A stretch of DNA of 64,000 nucleotides from Kushneria phyllosphaerae (GCF_900312995.1 NZ_ONZI01000004.1:124001-188000); one strand, 5' to 3'; counted from the stretch's first letter, positions 8,676-18,417 are shown. The notes: generated by a model not told the origin, from the sequence alone. Made by a program: numbers and translations.

Positions 8676-8703
8676 ATCTTAACAGCCTGTCAGCAAAGGT
8701 CAA
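8676..8703 (-). promoter_or_regulatory. Sigma-70 type promoter of tRNA-Ser
   Basis: On the minus strand TTGACC and TAAGAT are separated by 16 bp, and a GC-containing discriminator precedes the tRNA 15 bp later. Confidence 0.65.
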
Positions 8704-8807
8704 GGAGCTTAATTCAATCAAAAGGATCATGACTTGCACAGACGGCATTTGAAGCTCATTCTTGGTTAAAATTGCACCATAATCAGACACAAGGCAGGGA
8801 GTGATCC

Positions 8808-9473
8808 ATGGTCGATAGAACCTATGGGGTCTCGCAGACCGGGACCAGAAGCGTTGAGTCACACAAGGTATTGCGCAATACCTATATGCTGCTTGCCATG
8901 ACACTGCTGTTCTCGGCCGTCACCGCCGGGATCGCAATGTCGATGGGCATCCAGCGCATGAATATTTTTGTCTTTTTCATTGGTGCCTATGGACTGATGT
9001 TTCTGGTTCACAAGACCGCCAATTCGGCAGCGGGGCTGCTGGCGACCTTCGCGTTTACAGGCTTTATGGGCTTTACCCTTGGGCCGATTCTCAGCGCCTA
9101 CCTGACGATGTCCAACGGCCCACAGCTGATCATGACGGCGCTGGGCATGACGGCAGTGACCTTTGCAGGACTGTCGGCCGTAGCGCTGATCACCCGCAAG
9201 GACTTCAGCTTTTTGAGCAACTTCATTATGGCCGGCGCCATCGTGCTCGTTCTGGCCATGGTCGTGGCGATGATTTTCAACATCTCCGGTCTGGCACTGG
9301 CGGTTTCGGCAGGCTTTGTGCTTTTCGCCTCGGCCGTGATTCTGTTTGAAACCAGTCAGGTAATCCATGGCGGGCAGGACAACTACATCCTGGCCACCAT
9401 CAGCCTCTATGTCGCCATCTACAACCTGTTCATCAGCCTGCTGTCGATTCTGGGTTTGACCTCCAGCGACTGA
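8808..9473 (+). CDS. Bax inhibitor-1/YccA family membrane protein
   Basis: A 221-aa protein with seven predicted membrane helices, of the BI-1/YccA (UPF0005) family. Typical family features are the hydrophilic N-terminus (VDRTYGVSQTG), the GPILSAYL segment near residue 100, the VLFASAVILFETSQVIHGG stretch near residue 175, and the acidic C-terminal helix LISLLSILG. YccA in E. coli interacts with FtsH; other members behave as H+-sensitive Ca2+ leak channels. The function here is not proven. A GGCAGGGAGTG ribosome-binding site precedes the ATG. It is monocistronic with a terminator following. Confidence 0.88.
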   Translation: MVDRTYGVSQTGTRSVESHKVLRNTYMLLAMTLLFSAVTAGIAMSMGIQRMNIFVFFIGAYGLMFLVHKTANSAAGLLATFAFTGFMGFTLGPILSAYLTMSNGPQLIMTALGMTAVTFAGLSAVALITRKDFSFLSNFIMAGAIVLVLAMVVAMIFNISGLALAVSAGFVLFASAVILFETSQVIHGGQDNYILATISLYVAIYNLFISLLSILGLTSSD

Positions 9474-9506
9474 ACCAGCGCAACACCATGATCTGTTAAC
9501 ATGGAA

Positions 9507-9530
9507 CCCTGCCTTCGGGCGGGGTTTTTT
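9507..9530 (+). terminator. Terminator after the BI-1 family gene
   Basis: A hairpin CCCTGCC-TTC-GGCGGGG (one G-T pair) followed by six Ts, 34 bp after the stop codon and just before the tus cluster. Confidence 0.75.
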
Positions 9531-9562
9531 GGTTCCACAAGGCTTGTTTCAGGAGATTTGTC

Positions 9563-9970
9563 TTGGTCTCTCAAGGATTGACCTATGCCCTGATGGTGCA
9601 GGGATCGCCCTACAGCCAACAGGCATCTCACAGTGCTCTGCGGTTTGCCGAGGCGCTACCGGCGCAGGGGCATCGTGTGGCAGCGGTCTTTTTCTATCAC
9701 GATGGCGTTTATAATGCCGCCAGCATGATGACCCCGCCGCGGGATGAGCCTCATCTTCTCGAGCGCTGGCGAGCACTTTATCAGACCCAGCAGTGCGAGC
9801 TTCTGGTCTGCGTGGCATCAGCCGTGCGCCGTGGCCTGCTGGATGAAGGCGAAGCGCGCCGTCATGGGCATTCACACCCAACGCTTGAGGCGCCCTTTGA
9901 AATGACGGGACTGGGGCAGCTCATGCAGGCGGCACTCCATCACGACCGTTTGATTACCTTTGCGCCTTGA
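9563..9970 (+). CDS. tusD: Sulfurtransferase complex subunit TusD
   Basis: A 135-aa DsrE-family protein matching TusD: YALMVQGSPYSQQASHSALR at the start, FFYHDGVYNA near residue 47, and the sulfur-carrying Cys in LLVCVASAVRRGLLD near residue 80. TusBCD takes sulfur from TusA and passes it to TusE for 2-thiouridine formation at tRNA position 34. Translation starts at a TTG with AGGAG 7 nt upstream. It is the first gene of tusD-tusC-tusB-tusE, the same order as in E. coli except that TusE follows directly. Confidence 0.92.
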   Translation: MVSQGLTYALMVQGSPYSQQASHSALRFAEALPAQGHRVAAVFFYHDGVYNAASMMTPPRDEPHLLERWRALYQTQQCELLVCVASAVRRGLLDEGEARRHGHSHPTLEAPFEMTGLGQLMQAALHHDRLITFAP

Positions 9971-10000
9971 GACAGACATTACGGACAGGGCAGTAACATC

Positions 10001-10354
10001 ATGGATTCAAAAAGCATACTGGTGATCGTGCGCCATCCACCGCATGGCTCAAGCTGGGTACGCGAAGGGCTTGAAACGGCCCTGGTTGGCGCCGCACTGG
10101 GGCAGCCGCCAACCCTTCTTTTCAGCGGAGATGGTGTTCTGGCGCTGCTGGCCCATCAGCAGCGAGGCGCACTGGGTCAAAAGGGCAGTGCCGCCATGCT
10201 TGAAGGACTGTCGCTTTATGACATCGAGCCACTCTGGTATGACCAGCGCTCGCTTGAAGACCGCGGTCTGGCCGTCGACCAGTTGATGTCAGGATGTCAG
10301 CAGGCCTGTATTGCTGACATGATTGCCAAACACGACGTGGTCATGAGTTTTTAA
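10001..10354 (+). CDS. tusC: Sulfurtransferase complex subunit TusC
   Basis: A 117-aa DsrF-like protein. It has the fold and length of TusC: IVRHPPHGSSWVREGLETAL, then LFSGDGVLALL and a C-terminal LMSGCQQACIADMIAKHD. TusC is a structural subunit of the TusBCD heterohexamer. It lies between tusD and tusB with 30- and 31-bp gaps, so the genes are probably cotranscribed. Confidence 0.9.
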   Translation: MDSKSILVIVRHPPHGSSWVREGLETALVGAALGQPPTLLFSGDGVLALLAHQQRGALGQKGSAAMLEGLSLYDIEPLWYDQRSLEDRGLAVDQLMSGCQQACIADMIAKHDVVMSF

Positions 10355-10385
10355 TACGCCATTTTCTTTATTGACGAGTGTCCCC

Positions 10386-10670
10386 ATGAGCACGCTTCAT
10401 CTGATCAACCGCTCTCCCTTTAGCACCAACATCCTGCAGGAGCTTGCTGCCGGTGTATCGCAGGACGATCATGTGCTGCTGGTCGAGGATGGCGTCTACG
10501 CAGCATCGGGTACGCTACTGCACGCCCTGCCCGAAGGCATTGAGCTCTGGGCACTCGAGGAAGACTGTGTGTCGCGCGGGGTCACATCCTCCGACACCTC
10601 AAAAATGGTCGACATGGCGGGCTTTGTCGCCTTGACCGCCACTACGCATCGCACCGTCAGCTGGTTTTGA
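10386..10670 (+). CDS. tusB: Sulfurtransferase complex subunit TusB
   Basis: A 94-aa DsrH-family protein. The ATG at 10386 gives MSTLHLINRSPF, which matches the typical TusB start (MLHTVNRSPF); an upstream TTG at 10371 is less likely. VLLVEDGVYAA near residue 30 is typical. It completes the TusBCD complex. Confidence 0.9.
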   Translation: MSTLHLINRSPFSTNILQELAAGVSQDDHVLLVEDGVYAASGTLLHALPEGIELWALEEDCVSRGVTSSDTSKMVDMAGFVALTATTHRTVSWF

Positions 10671-10734
10671 CCCTCGGGTCAGCTTCGCTTTTTTATCGCC
10701 ATCATCTCTTTCATTTTCCAAAGCGCCAGAACCC

Positions 10735-11085
10735 ATGACCCCGGATACGGACACCCTGACACTTGCTGATGGCACGATCATCGCGCTTGATAGCGACGGC
10801 CATCTGCAGGATCTTGAATGCTGGTCTCCTGAAGTGGCCGAAAAAATGGCCGAGCACGAAGGCCGCATACTAACGCCCGAACATTGGGAAGTTATCGAGC
10901 TGCTGCGTGATTTTTACGCCCGCTTTGAGATGGCCCCGGCCATGCGCGCCCTGGTCAAGGCCACTCGCCAGCAGCTGGGTGAGCAGAAGGGCAGCTCGAT
11001 TTATCTGATGTCGCTTTTCCCAGAAAGCCCGGCACGCGTGGCAGCACGCCTGGCCGGGCTGCCACGTCCTACCAACTGCCTTTAG
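10735..11085 (+). CDS. tusE: Sulfur relay protein TusE (DsrC family)
   Basis: A 116-aa DsrC/TusE protein: LTPEHWEVIELLRDFYARFE near residue 46, a basic helix KATRQQLGEQKGSS, SLFPESPARVAARLAGLPRP and the conserved penultimate Cys (PRPTNCL). That Cys accepts sulfur from TusD and hands it to MnmA. The second DsrC Cys, required in dissimilatory sulfur enzymes, is absent, as in TusE. It follows tusB by 64 bp. Confidence 0.92.
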   Translation: MTPDTDTLTLADGTIIALDSDGHLQDLECWSPEVAEKMAEHEGRILTPEHWEVIELLRDFYARFEMAPAMRALVKATRQQLGEQKGSSIYLMSLFPESPARVAARLAGLPRPTNCL

Positions 11086-11094
11086 GTCGATCGA

Positions 11095-11667
11095 TTGAAT
11101 TTTCTTGCCCACGCCGAACTGGCGCGACACGGCAGCGACGTTTTCATGCTGGGTAATCTGGTGGCCGATGGCATCAAGGGGACGGCGACAGCAGATACCG
11201 AACTGGCCAGAGGCGTACGGTTTCACCGTAAAATGGATGCTCTGATCGACCAGCACGAGACGACCCTGGCGCTCAAACAGCAATCCCCCAGCGCGCAGCG
11301 ACGTGTCTGCGGCATTGCCCTTGATATCGTCTGGGATCACTTTCTGGCCAGGCTGTATCACGATGAGCATTTGAACCAGCGTGTTTATAGCGTCCTGACC
11401 CGGCATGCGTCCATGATTCCCGAGCGACAGACGCGGATTTTTGAGCATCTTTGCCGTGAAAACTGGCTAAAGGGCTATGGGGATTTTGGTTTTACCTGTC
11501 GCGCCATCGCCGGGGTAGGGACACGTCTCTCGGGCCCCAATCGGCTTGCCGAACTGACGCCTTGGCTGGAAAGGGAATATTCGCTGCTGGAAGACGGTTT
11601 TCACGAGATCTGGCCATGGATGCAGCGTGCGGCATGCGAACATGCCGCAACATTAGCTGACCAGTAA
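11095..11667 (+). CDS. acpH: Acyl carrier protein phosphodiesterase
   Basis: A 190-aa AcpH (DUF479) protein, close to the E. coli length of 193. It starts at a TTG 9 bp after tusE; the N-terminus MNFLAHAELA and the metal-binding pattern FHRKMDALIDQH and ALDIVWDHFLAR are family signatures. AcpH removes the 4'-phosphopantetheine arm from acyl carrier protein. The last 15 bp overlap the convergent moeA end. The tight spacing suggests read-through from the tus operon. Confidence 0.88.
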   Translation: MNFLAHAELARHGSDVFMLGNLVADGIKGTATADTELARGVRFHRKMDALIDQHETTLALKQQSPSAQRRVCGIALDIVWDHFLARLYHDEHLNQRVYSVLTRHASMIPERQTRIFEHLCRENWLKGYGDFGFTCRAIAGVGTRLSGPNRLAELTPWLEREYSLLEDGFHEIWPWMQRAACEHAATLADQ

Positions 11668-12852
11668 AAGACACCTGACGCGCTCACCCGGCATGATTTT
11701 CGAGTGGGCCTTGATCACGGCCAGTGCATTGGCGGTCACGCAGGAGCGCAGGATGGAGGAATCCTGATCCTCAAACGCGTACGCGCGGTAGCTGTCCCCG
11801 TCCCACTGCAGGGTGACGCGCATGTAATGATCGCGCCCGGCAGTTTCGGTCTCGAAATCCGCTTGAGCGGTGACCTCCGGCAGGACATGCATCTCTTTAC
11901 AGCCCTGCAGGCCGCCCAGAAGTGGGCGCAAAAAAAGCCACGCGCCGACAAAGCTTGATACCGGATTGCCCGCCAGCCCCACAAAGCGACACTGATCGAT
12001 ATGTCCCAGCGCCAGCGGCTTGCCGGGTCGAATCGACAGACGCCAGAGATCCAGCTCTCCCAGTGATTCCAGTGCACGACGGACATAGTCGGCGTCCCCG
12101 ACCGAGACCCCCCCGGTAGTGACAATGACATCGACCTGACGGGAGGCACGATCAAGTGCCTGTGTCATGGCGTCAAGCGTATCCGGCACCTGCTCCACCA
12201 GCGAGAGCTCGGCCCCAAAGCGCACCAGAAGATCCATCAGCATGAACCGGTTGCCGTTATAGATCTGTCCGGGGGCCAGCGACTCTCCCGGCAGCTTCAG
12301 CTCATCACCGGTAAAGAGCAGCCCCACACGCGGCTTGCGATAGACCGGCACCTGGTCAAATCCCTGACCTGCCAGAAATCCCAGCGCGGCACTATTGAGC
12401 CGTGTGCCCTGAGCGATCAGCTCTGTACCGGTAGTGATTTCTCGACCCTTCAGGCGGACACTGTTGCCCGCCGCAAGACCGGCAGGAATAAAAGCGCCAT
12501 CATCACGGACATCCACTTCCTCCTGCATGATGACGCTGTCGGCGCCTTCGGGCAGGGGCGCTCCGGTGAAGATGCGTGCACAGGTGCCGGCTTCAAGCGG
12601 CAGCGCCTGCTGGCCGGCCATAATGCGCTGACTGACGGGCAGCACTTTGCCACTGTCTGCGGCACGCAGGGCATAGCCATCCATCGCGCTGTTATCAAAG
12701 GGCGGCGTATCGTGACGGGCATGAAGCGTTTGCGCCAGTACGCGATCACCGGCCACTTCAAGCGCTACCCATTCGCACGCCAGCGGTGCGAGCCCCCTTG
12801 AAAGCGAGTCGAGTGCCTCCTGCGGGGTATGCAGACGACCGCCATCAGCCAT
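11653..12852 (-). CDS. moeA: Molybdopterin molybdenumtransferase MoeA
   Basis: A 399-aa MoeA with its four-domain order: substrate-binding motifs DNSAMDGYAL near residue 52, GREITTGTELIAQG near residue 135, the Mog-like domain with LLFTGDEL and TTGGVSVGDADYV near residues 205-255, then GNPVSSFVGAW near residue 295, and a beta-barrel C-terminus. It inserts molybdate into adenylylated molybdopterin. It overlaps moaB by 8 nt on the same strand, giving an operon DUF1244-moaB-moeA. Confidence 0.93.
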   Translation of the reverse strand: MADGGRLHTPQEALDSLSRGLAPLACEWVALEVAGDRVLAQTLHARHDTPPFDNSAMDGYALRAADSGKVLPVSQRIMAGQQALPLEAGTCARIFTGAPLPEGADSVIMQEEVDVRDDGAFIPAGLAAGNSVRLKGREITTGTELIAQGTRLNSAALGFLAGQGFDQVPVYRKPRVGLLFTGDELKLPGESLAPGQIYNGNRFMLMDLLVRFGAELSLVEQVPDTLDAMTQALDRASRQVDVIVTTGGVSVGDADYVRRALESLGELDLWRLSIRPGKPLALGHIDQCRFVGLAGNPVSSFVGAWLFLRPLLGGLQGCKEMHVLPEVTAQADFETETAGRDHYMRVTLQWDGDSYRAYAFEDQDSSILRSCVTANALAVIKAHSKIMPGERVRCLLLVS

Positions 12853-13366
12853 GCTGCCTCCGTCCAGGAATTACCAGATTGGCAAAATTGCAGGGCTTGT
12901 GCCTGCTATCGAGCTGTTCGGCAAGAATGCCGTCCCAGCCGGTACGACAGGCGCCGGTAGAGCCTGGCAGGCAAAACACGGCCGTATGGTTGGCAAAACC
13001 TGCCAGTGCGCGGCTTTGTATGGTCGAGCTGCCGACATCATCCTGCGAGAGGCGACGAAACATCTCGCCAAAGCCTTCGATATGGCTATCGAATAAAACG
13101 CTGACGGCCTCGGGCGTGGAGTCCCGTCCGGTGAAACCGGTCCCCCCGGTGGTGATCACGATCTGCACCTGTGGGTCGGCAATCAGGCGCGCCACTTCTG
13201 CACGAATCTGATAGAGCTCATCACGAATGATCTGTCGGAAAACGCAGTGATGACCCGCGCGCTCAAGAGACTCGATCAGCAGGGCGCCGGAGCGGTCGCT
13301 GCTTTCATCGCGAGTGTCGGAAATCGTTAAAACGGCAATCTTGAGCGGGATGAAGTCGTCACTCAC
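12845..13366 (-). CDS. moaB: Molybdenum cofactor biosynthesis protein MoaB
   Basis: A 173-aa MoaB/Mog-family protein. VLTISDTRDESSDRSG begins the fold, and TTGGTGFTGRDSTPEAV near residue 90 is the pterin-binding loop, with the catalytic Asp. The C-terminal LPGSTGACRTGWDGILAEQLD matches MoaB rather than Mog in length (E. coli MoaB 170 aa). It probably adenylylates molybdopterin before metal insertion. Overlaps its neighbours by 8 and 4 nt. Confidence 0.9.
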   Translation of the reverse strand: MSDDFIPLKIAVLTISDTRDESSDRSGALLIESLERAGHHCVFRQIIRDELYQIRAEVARLIADPQVQIVITTGGTGFTGRDSTPEAVSVLFDSHIEGFGEMFRRLSQDDVGSSTIQSRALAGFANHTAVFCLPGSTGACRTGWDGILAEQLDSRHKPCNFANLVIPGRRQHG

Positions 13367-13683
13367 GAGGAAGGTTTCTCCTTTGCGTTCTGGCGTGCTT
13401 CAAGTGCCTTGAGCTGTTCATCGGTGGCCGGCGGCTGATGATGCGCCTTCCATTCGCTGTAGGGCATGCCATAGACATGTTCACGAGCGCTTTCCAGATC
13501 CAGCTCGACATGGCGCTCCTCGGCCGCCGTCACCAGCCACTTGGACAGGCAGTTGCGACAGAAGTCGGCCAGAATCATCAGGTCAATGTTTTGTACGTCA
13601 CGATTGTCATCAAGATGCTTGAGCAGGCGACGAAAGGCGGCCGCCTCAAGCTCGGTTTGCGTCTGCTTGTCCAGTTGTTCCAT
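13363..13683 (-). CDS. DUF1244 family protein
   Basis: A 106-aa protein of the DUF1244 family, recognisable by AAFRRLLKHLDDNRDVQNIDLM, then LADFCRNCLSKWLVTAA and the C-terminal YGMPYSEWKAHHQPPAT. The family is alpha-helical with a conserved Cys pair (FCRNC), of unknown function. It overlaps moaB by 4 nt, so it is cotranscribed with the molybdenum cofactor genes. A functional link to Mo metabolism is only suggested by this. Confidence 0.85.
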   Translation of the reverse strand: MEQLDKQTQTELEAAAFRRLLKHLDDNRDVQNIDLMILADFCRNCLSKWLVTAAEERHVELDLESAREHVYGMPYSEWKAHHQPPATDEQLKALEARQNAKEKPSS

Positions 13684-13791
13684 GTTCAGCTCCTGTAAGC
13701 GCCCTGAAGGCTGAAAGCCAACGATAAAAGGAGGGCAAAACCATTGTAGGCCGTCATCACGGCCTGGTGTAGTGACGACAGGACCAGGATA

Positions 13792-14427
13792 TCAGGCGCG
13801 CTCGCCCGGCGCGCATACTGACAGTACCAGGGCATCGGTATCGCTGATGGATACCTTGGCGTGCCCCATGTCGCTGTCGAAGTAGAGACTGTCACCGGCG
13901 TCGAGCTGAAGAGGCTCATAAAATTCGCTATAGAGCAGAATTGCACCCTCCAGTACCAATAAAAACTCTTCACCGCCATGACGGACCCAGTCCGGAAATG
14001 CCTCGATGCTGCGGGCGCGAACGATCGTCTTGAAAGGCGTCATCAGCTTCTGTGCCAGCTGTGCCGATAAAAGCTCATGCTCGTAGGTGGGCGTTGGGTG
14101 CTGTTCTCCCTGACCGCTGCGCGTCAGCTCACGCCGGCCGGCATTGCAGGGCGCACTGCGCGGGCTCTTCAAAAGCTGGGGCATATCCAGCTCAAGCCCG
14201 ATCATCAGCTTTTGCACGACCACAAAACTGGGGGATACCAGATCGTTTTCAATCTTGGAAAGCGTTGAGCGTGCCACCCCGGTGCGCCGGCTGACCTCTT
14301 CAAGCGTCAGCTGCTGGGCACGGCGAATTTCACGCAGACGCTCCCCCAGCCGCAGGGGCTCGACAAAGGGTTTTTGCCCGCGGGCGACCGTCATGCCGGC
14401 CCCTGCTTTTGCCTCACGATCTGTCAT
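13792..14427 (-). CDS. XRE/cupin transcriptional regulator
   Basis: A 211-aa regulator with an XRE helix-turn-helix (about residues 27-82: LGERLREIRRAQQLTLEEVS, then GVARSTLSKIE) and a C-terminal cupin (about residues 140-208), the layout of PuuR-type regulators. The cupin keeps GGEEFLLVLEGAILL and GDSLYFDSDMGHAKV. The family senses small polar ligands, often polyamines or amino acids. No obvious target lies next to it: pdxH is 41 bp upstream on the same strand. The ligand cannot be deduced. Confidence 0.83.
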   Translation of the reverse strand: MTDREAKAGAGMTVARGQKPFVEPLRLGERLREIRRAQQLTLEEVSRRTGVARSTLSKIENDLVSPSFVVVQKLMIGLELDMPQLLKSPRSAPCNAGRRELTRSGQGEQHPTPTYEHELLSAQLAQKLMTPFKTIVRARSIEAFPDWVRHGGEEFLLVLEGAILLYSEFYEPLQLDAGDSLYFDSDMGHAKVSISDTDALVLSVCAPGERA

Positions 14428-14467
14428 TCTGGACGGATATCCTTGTCGACGCCGAGCGTGTGTACCG

Positions 14468-15112
14468 TCAAGGCGCCAGCCGGCTTTTCAGCCAGTGACC
14501 ATCGGATGTCCGCAAGCGGTAGCGAATTCGATCATGAAGACGGCTGGGCTGGCCCTGCCAGAATTCGACCATGACCGGCACCACTCGATAGCCCCCCCAG
14601 TGCGGCGGCCGTTCGACCTCATTGTCCTGATAGGCATGTTCAAAGCGATGGGTACGCTCGTCGAGCCATTGGCGGTTCGGAATTTCAACGCTTTGCTGAG
14701 AGATCCAGGCGCCCAGCTGACTCGCTCTCGGGCGCGAGTGAAAATAGGCATCCGAGGCTTTTTCAGAGACCTGCTCCACGTGCCCTTCAATACGGACCTG
14801 ACGCTGCAGGGTCGGCCACCAGAACACCAGCGCTGCGTGAGGGCAGCTGCCCAGCTCGCTTCCCTTGTGGCTTTGATAGCTGGTGTAAAACACCATGCCG
14901 TTTTCATCGAAATCCTTGAGCAGCACGATACGCGCATGTGGCACACCTTCATTGTCTGCCGTGGCCAGCGTCATGACGTTGGCGTCATCTCGCTCGCTTT
15001 CGACTGCAGCGTTAAGCCACTCGGAAAAAAGAGGCCATGGCGTTTCAGGCGTATTGTCACGGTCAAGCGTCTCACCGACATAATCTCGACGCAGATCAGA
15101 AATGGTGCTCAT
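14468..15112 (-). CDS. pdxH: Pyridoxamine 5'-phosphate oxidase
   Basis: A 214-aa PdxH. Start at 15112 is chosen because MSTISDLRRDYVG aligns with the family N-terminus and a CAAGGAA ribosome-binding site lies upstream. FMN and substrate motifs RIVLLKDFDENGMVFYT, KGSELGSCPHAALVFWW and SRPRASQLGAWIS are all present, and the chain ends in the typical RLAP. It oxidises pyridoxine or pyridoxamine 5'-phosphate to PLP with O2. This PLP supply would also serve EctB, encoded in the window. Confidence 0.93.
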   Translation of the reverse strand: MSTISDLRRDYVGETLDRDNTPETPWPLFSEWLNAAVESERDDANVMTLATADNEGVPHARIVLLKDFDENGMVFYTSYQSHKGSELGSCPHAALVFWWPTLQRQVRIEGHVEQVSEKASDAYFHSRPRASQLGAWISQQSVEIPNRQWLDERTHRFEHAYQDNEVERPPHWGGYRVVPVMVEFWQGQPSRLHDRIRYRLRTSDGHWLKSRLAP

Positions 15113-15198
15113 AAGCGGTTTCCTTGAAGCTTCGGGAGGCATCATCCGATCTGCCTCGCAATGTTGTTTCGGGCCTGATCCAGCATCCTGCCCGGGGA

Positions 15199-15609
15199 TC
15201 ACCCGGTGCCCGGGGGATTATCATTGCGTTGCCAGCGATGAATGTACAACGCATAGCTGCCGGCACTGAGCAGCAGGGTAAGGGCAGAAAGCGCCTCGAC
15301 CAGACCCAGCCACCACAACCCCGGCAGTTGCAGCATGACCGCACCCTGAATGATATAAAGCACGCTGACAAACGCCAGCCAGCCGTAGCCGCGTCGACGC
15401 TCAGTGCGCAGTACAATACCCAAAAGCGCCAGCGGGGCGAGGCGCACCAGTACGGGAAGCAGTGTCTCGGTGCCGCCTCGTTGTGACAGGATTATGCCCG
15501 TGAGCAGAGTCACGGCCATGAGCGTGATCCAGCTGACCATCACGACCCGCCGCGCCCTGTGTCTGGCGCCGCCGGCGCCATAGCGCTGCTCGAAGGTACG
15601 AAACAGCAC
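15199..15609 (-). CDS. DUF2069 membrane protein
   Basis: A 136-aa protein with four hydrophobic helices, matching DUF2069. It lies 2 bp after wrbA on the same strand, a pairing often kept in gammaproteobacteria. The family is an inner-membrane protein of unknown function; the repeated neighbourhood with the flavoprotein WrbA hints at a shared role. The C-terminus (HRWQRNDNPPGTG) is hydrophilic and probably cytoplasmic. Confidence 0.8.
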   Translation of the reverse strand: MLFRTFEQRYGAGGARHRARRVVMVSWITLMAVTLLTGIILSQRGGTETLLPVLVRLAPLALLGIVLRTERRRGYGWLAFVSVLYIIQGAVMLQLPGLWWLGLVEALSALTLLLSAGSYALYIHRWQRNDNPPGTG

Positions 15610-15611
15610 GG

Positions 15612-16298
<687 letters not shown>

Positions 16299-16395
16299 TC
16301 AGGCCACACCGTCTTCAGATTCGATTGGCCTGACCATCAGGTGGTCGCTATGTTTCAGGGAGACATCAAGTGTTTATCGTCAGGAGCGGGACAAG

Positions 16396-17640
16396 GTGAG
16401 ACGTTTTTCCATACCCCAACCCTTGTGGCTGTTGCTGATGCCGTTCAGGGCCATGATAAAGCTCGTCAAACGTTTTAATGCTCATGACGGCCTGCAGACG
16501 GCAGCCTCGCTGACGTATACCACGCTGTTTGCGGTGGTGCCGCTGACCACCGTGGTGTATGCCCTGTTTGCAGCGATCCCTGAGTTTCAGGATGCAGGGG
16601 ATCGCATTCAGCAGTTCGTGTTCCAGCAGTTTGTCCCTGAAACGGGGCAGACCATTCTGGATACGCTGCGCGGGTTTACCCAGCAGGCACGAGGGCTGAC
16701 CATGGTCGGCGGCGTCTTTTTGCTGATCACCTCGATTTTGATGATGATGACCGTGGAAAGCGCGCTCAATCGAATCTGGGGGGTGCGTCACAATCGGCAT
16801 GGGCTGATGGGGTTTCTGGTGTACTGGGCCGTTTTGACGCTGGGCCCCATTTTGATTGGCAGCGGCTTTTTGCTGTCTTCCTATCTTGCCTCCATCAGCA
16901 TATTGAATTCGGCAGCGTCCTGGCTGGGCGGTAGTGATTTCATTTTGCACTTTCTGCCGCCGATCCTTAGCTTTCTGGCGTTCTGGTTTATCTACATCAC
17001 CGTGCCCAATGCGCGCGTGCGCTTCAAACATGCTGCGGCCGGCGCACTACTGGTGTCGATCTCGCTGGAGCTGGCCAAGTGGGGCTTCTCCATTTATGTC
17101 ACCAACTTCCCTTCCTACCAGATCCTTTATGGCGCCTTCGCCGCCGTGCCATTGTTTCTGCTCTGGATATTTTTGAGCTGGTTCATCATCTTGATGGGGG
17201 CAGAGCTGTCTGCCTGGCTGGGAGAAACCCAGCATGCCGACTGGCGTCGCTGGCCGCCGTTCTGGCAGGCCATGGGCATGCTGACCCTGCTGCATGAGAG
17301 GCAAATTCGCGGCGAAGGAGCATTGCGAGCCTCAAATGTGCGAAGACGGCTGGGAGGGCACTATCACAAGCTGTTGAACGTGTTGTCCGAGCGTGGCTGG
17401 ATTGTGATCAGTGAAGAAGATGAGTGGGTACTGGCCAAATCGCTTGATACCCTGACGCTTAGTGAAGTCGTGGCCGGCCTGCCCTGGAACATGCCCGAGC
17501 ACTATCGGCCACCGGAAGGCTATAATGCGCTGGCTGACATCATGCGTACCGCGCAGCAGCGCTATCATGAGGCGCTGGATGTTTCGATGATATCAGCCCT
17601 GACCAACCAGGCCGGTGATAAAACGCCTGCCACCCCATGA
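16396..17640 (+). CDS. YihY/BrkB family inner-membrane protein
   Basis: A 414-aa membrane protein of the YihY (UPF0761) family with about six helices (residues 30-260). The motif HDGLQTAASLTYTTLFAVVP opens the family domain, and YQILYGAFAAVPLFLLWIFLSW is highly conserved. Residues about 275-414 form a hydrophilic C-terminal part with a winged-helix-like pattern. The start is a GTG with ACAAGG close by; ATG 16438 is an alternative. The function is unknown: the older ribonuclease BN name is incorrect for this family. Confidence 0.85.
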   Translation: MRRFSIPQPLWLLLMPFRAMIKLVKRFNAHDGLQTAASLTYTTLFAVVPLTTVVYALFAAIPEFQDAGDRIQQFVFQQFVPETGQTILDTLRGFTQQARGLTMVGGVFLLITSILMMMTVESALNRIWGVRHNRHGLMGFLVYWAVLTLGPILIGSGFLLSSYLASISILNSAASWLGGSDFILHFLPPILSFLAFWFIYITVPNARVRFKHAAAGALLVSISLELAKWGFSIYVTNFPSYQILYGAFAAVPLFLLWIFLSWFIILMGAELSAWLGETQHADWRRWPPFWQAMGMLTLLHERQIRGEGALRASNVRRRLGGHYHKLLNVLSERGWIVISEEDEWVLAKSLDTLTLSEVVAGLPWNMPEHYRPPEGYNALADIMRTAQQRYHEALDVSMISALTNQAGDKTPATP

Positions 17641-17779
17641 CGGCATTTGCCGGGAGGCTCGGCACTTCATATTCTGTTCCCGATGCGACGCTCTGACATT
17701 GATGCTGCGTAACCCACAGCAAACCCTGTTCGAACGACAAGCCTGTTGGTGACGCTGCCAATCGGCGAGGAGTAGCCCG

Positions 17780-18379
17780 ATGAATGCCAATCAACGCGAT
17801 GAGCAGCTTTTTTTCAGCGAAATGGCCGATGTCATTCCGCTCAACAAGGGGCGCAACCGCGCTGATGCTGGAAGCACCGGCGCGCGAACGCCCAGCGATG
17901 CCCAGCTGGCTCGACGGGCCAGCGCTCAGGATGGCGAGCAGGAGAGCAACTTCCTGTCCGATGAATTTGTAGACCTGCTGCCGGCCAACGACCCGATCGA
18001 GTTTCGACGCGACGGTATTCAGACCGGCGTTATCGAGAAATTGCGCCATGGCGGCTATCAGGTCGACTCCCAGCTTAACCTGATCAAGCGACCGGTTATC
18101 GAGTGCCGTCGAGAGCTTTTTAACTTCATCCGTCAGGCGCATCACCATGAGCTGCGCTGTGTGATGATCATCCACGGCCGTGGCAAAAGCGATGAGAGCC
18201 ATGCCAACGTGGTGCGCTCCTATGTCGGTAAATGGCTTGAGCAGTTTGATGAAGTGCAGGCCTATGTTACGGCCCAGCCGCGTCACGGCGGCATCGGCGC
18301 CACCTATGTCATGTTGAGAAAGGCGCCCCGTGCACGTCAGCGTAATCGTGAGTTGCATCAACGCCGCCGCGCGCCCTGA
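17780..18379 (+). CDS. smrA: Smr-domain endonuclease SmrA-like
   Basis: A 199-aa protein with a C-terminal Smr domain (about residues 100-185). The motif IIHGRGKSDESHANVVRSYV holds the catalytic HGxG, and TAQPRHGGIGATYVMLRK closes the domain. The N-terminal 95 residues contain a MutS2-like conserved start (FFSEMADVIPLNKG). SmrA-type proteins cut nucleic acids, possibly RNA in stalled ribosome rescue (as SmrB). GGAGTAG precedes the ATG. Convergent with metH, with a terminator between. Confidence 0.86.
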   Translation: MNANQRDEQLFFSEMADVIPLNKGRNRADAGSTGARTPSDAQLARRASAQDGEQESNFLSDEFVDLLPANDPIEFRRDGIQTGVIEKLRHGGYQVDSQLNLIKRPVIECRRELFNFIRQAHHHELRCVMIIHGRGKSDESHANVVRSYVGKWLEQFDEVQAYVTAQPRHGGIGATYVMLRKAPRARQRNRELHQRRRAP

Positions 18380-18417
18380 GCACAAGCTTTACGACTATCA
18401 ATTAAAACGACCGCCAA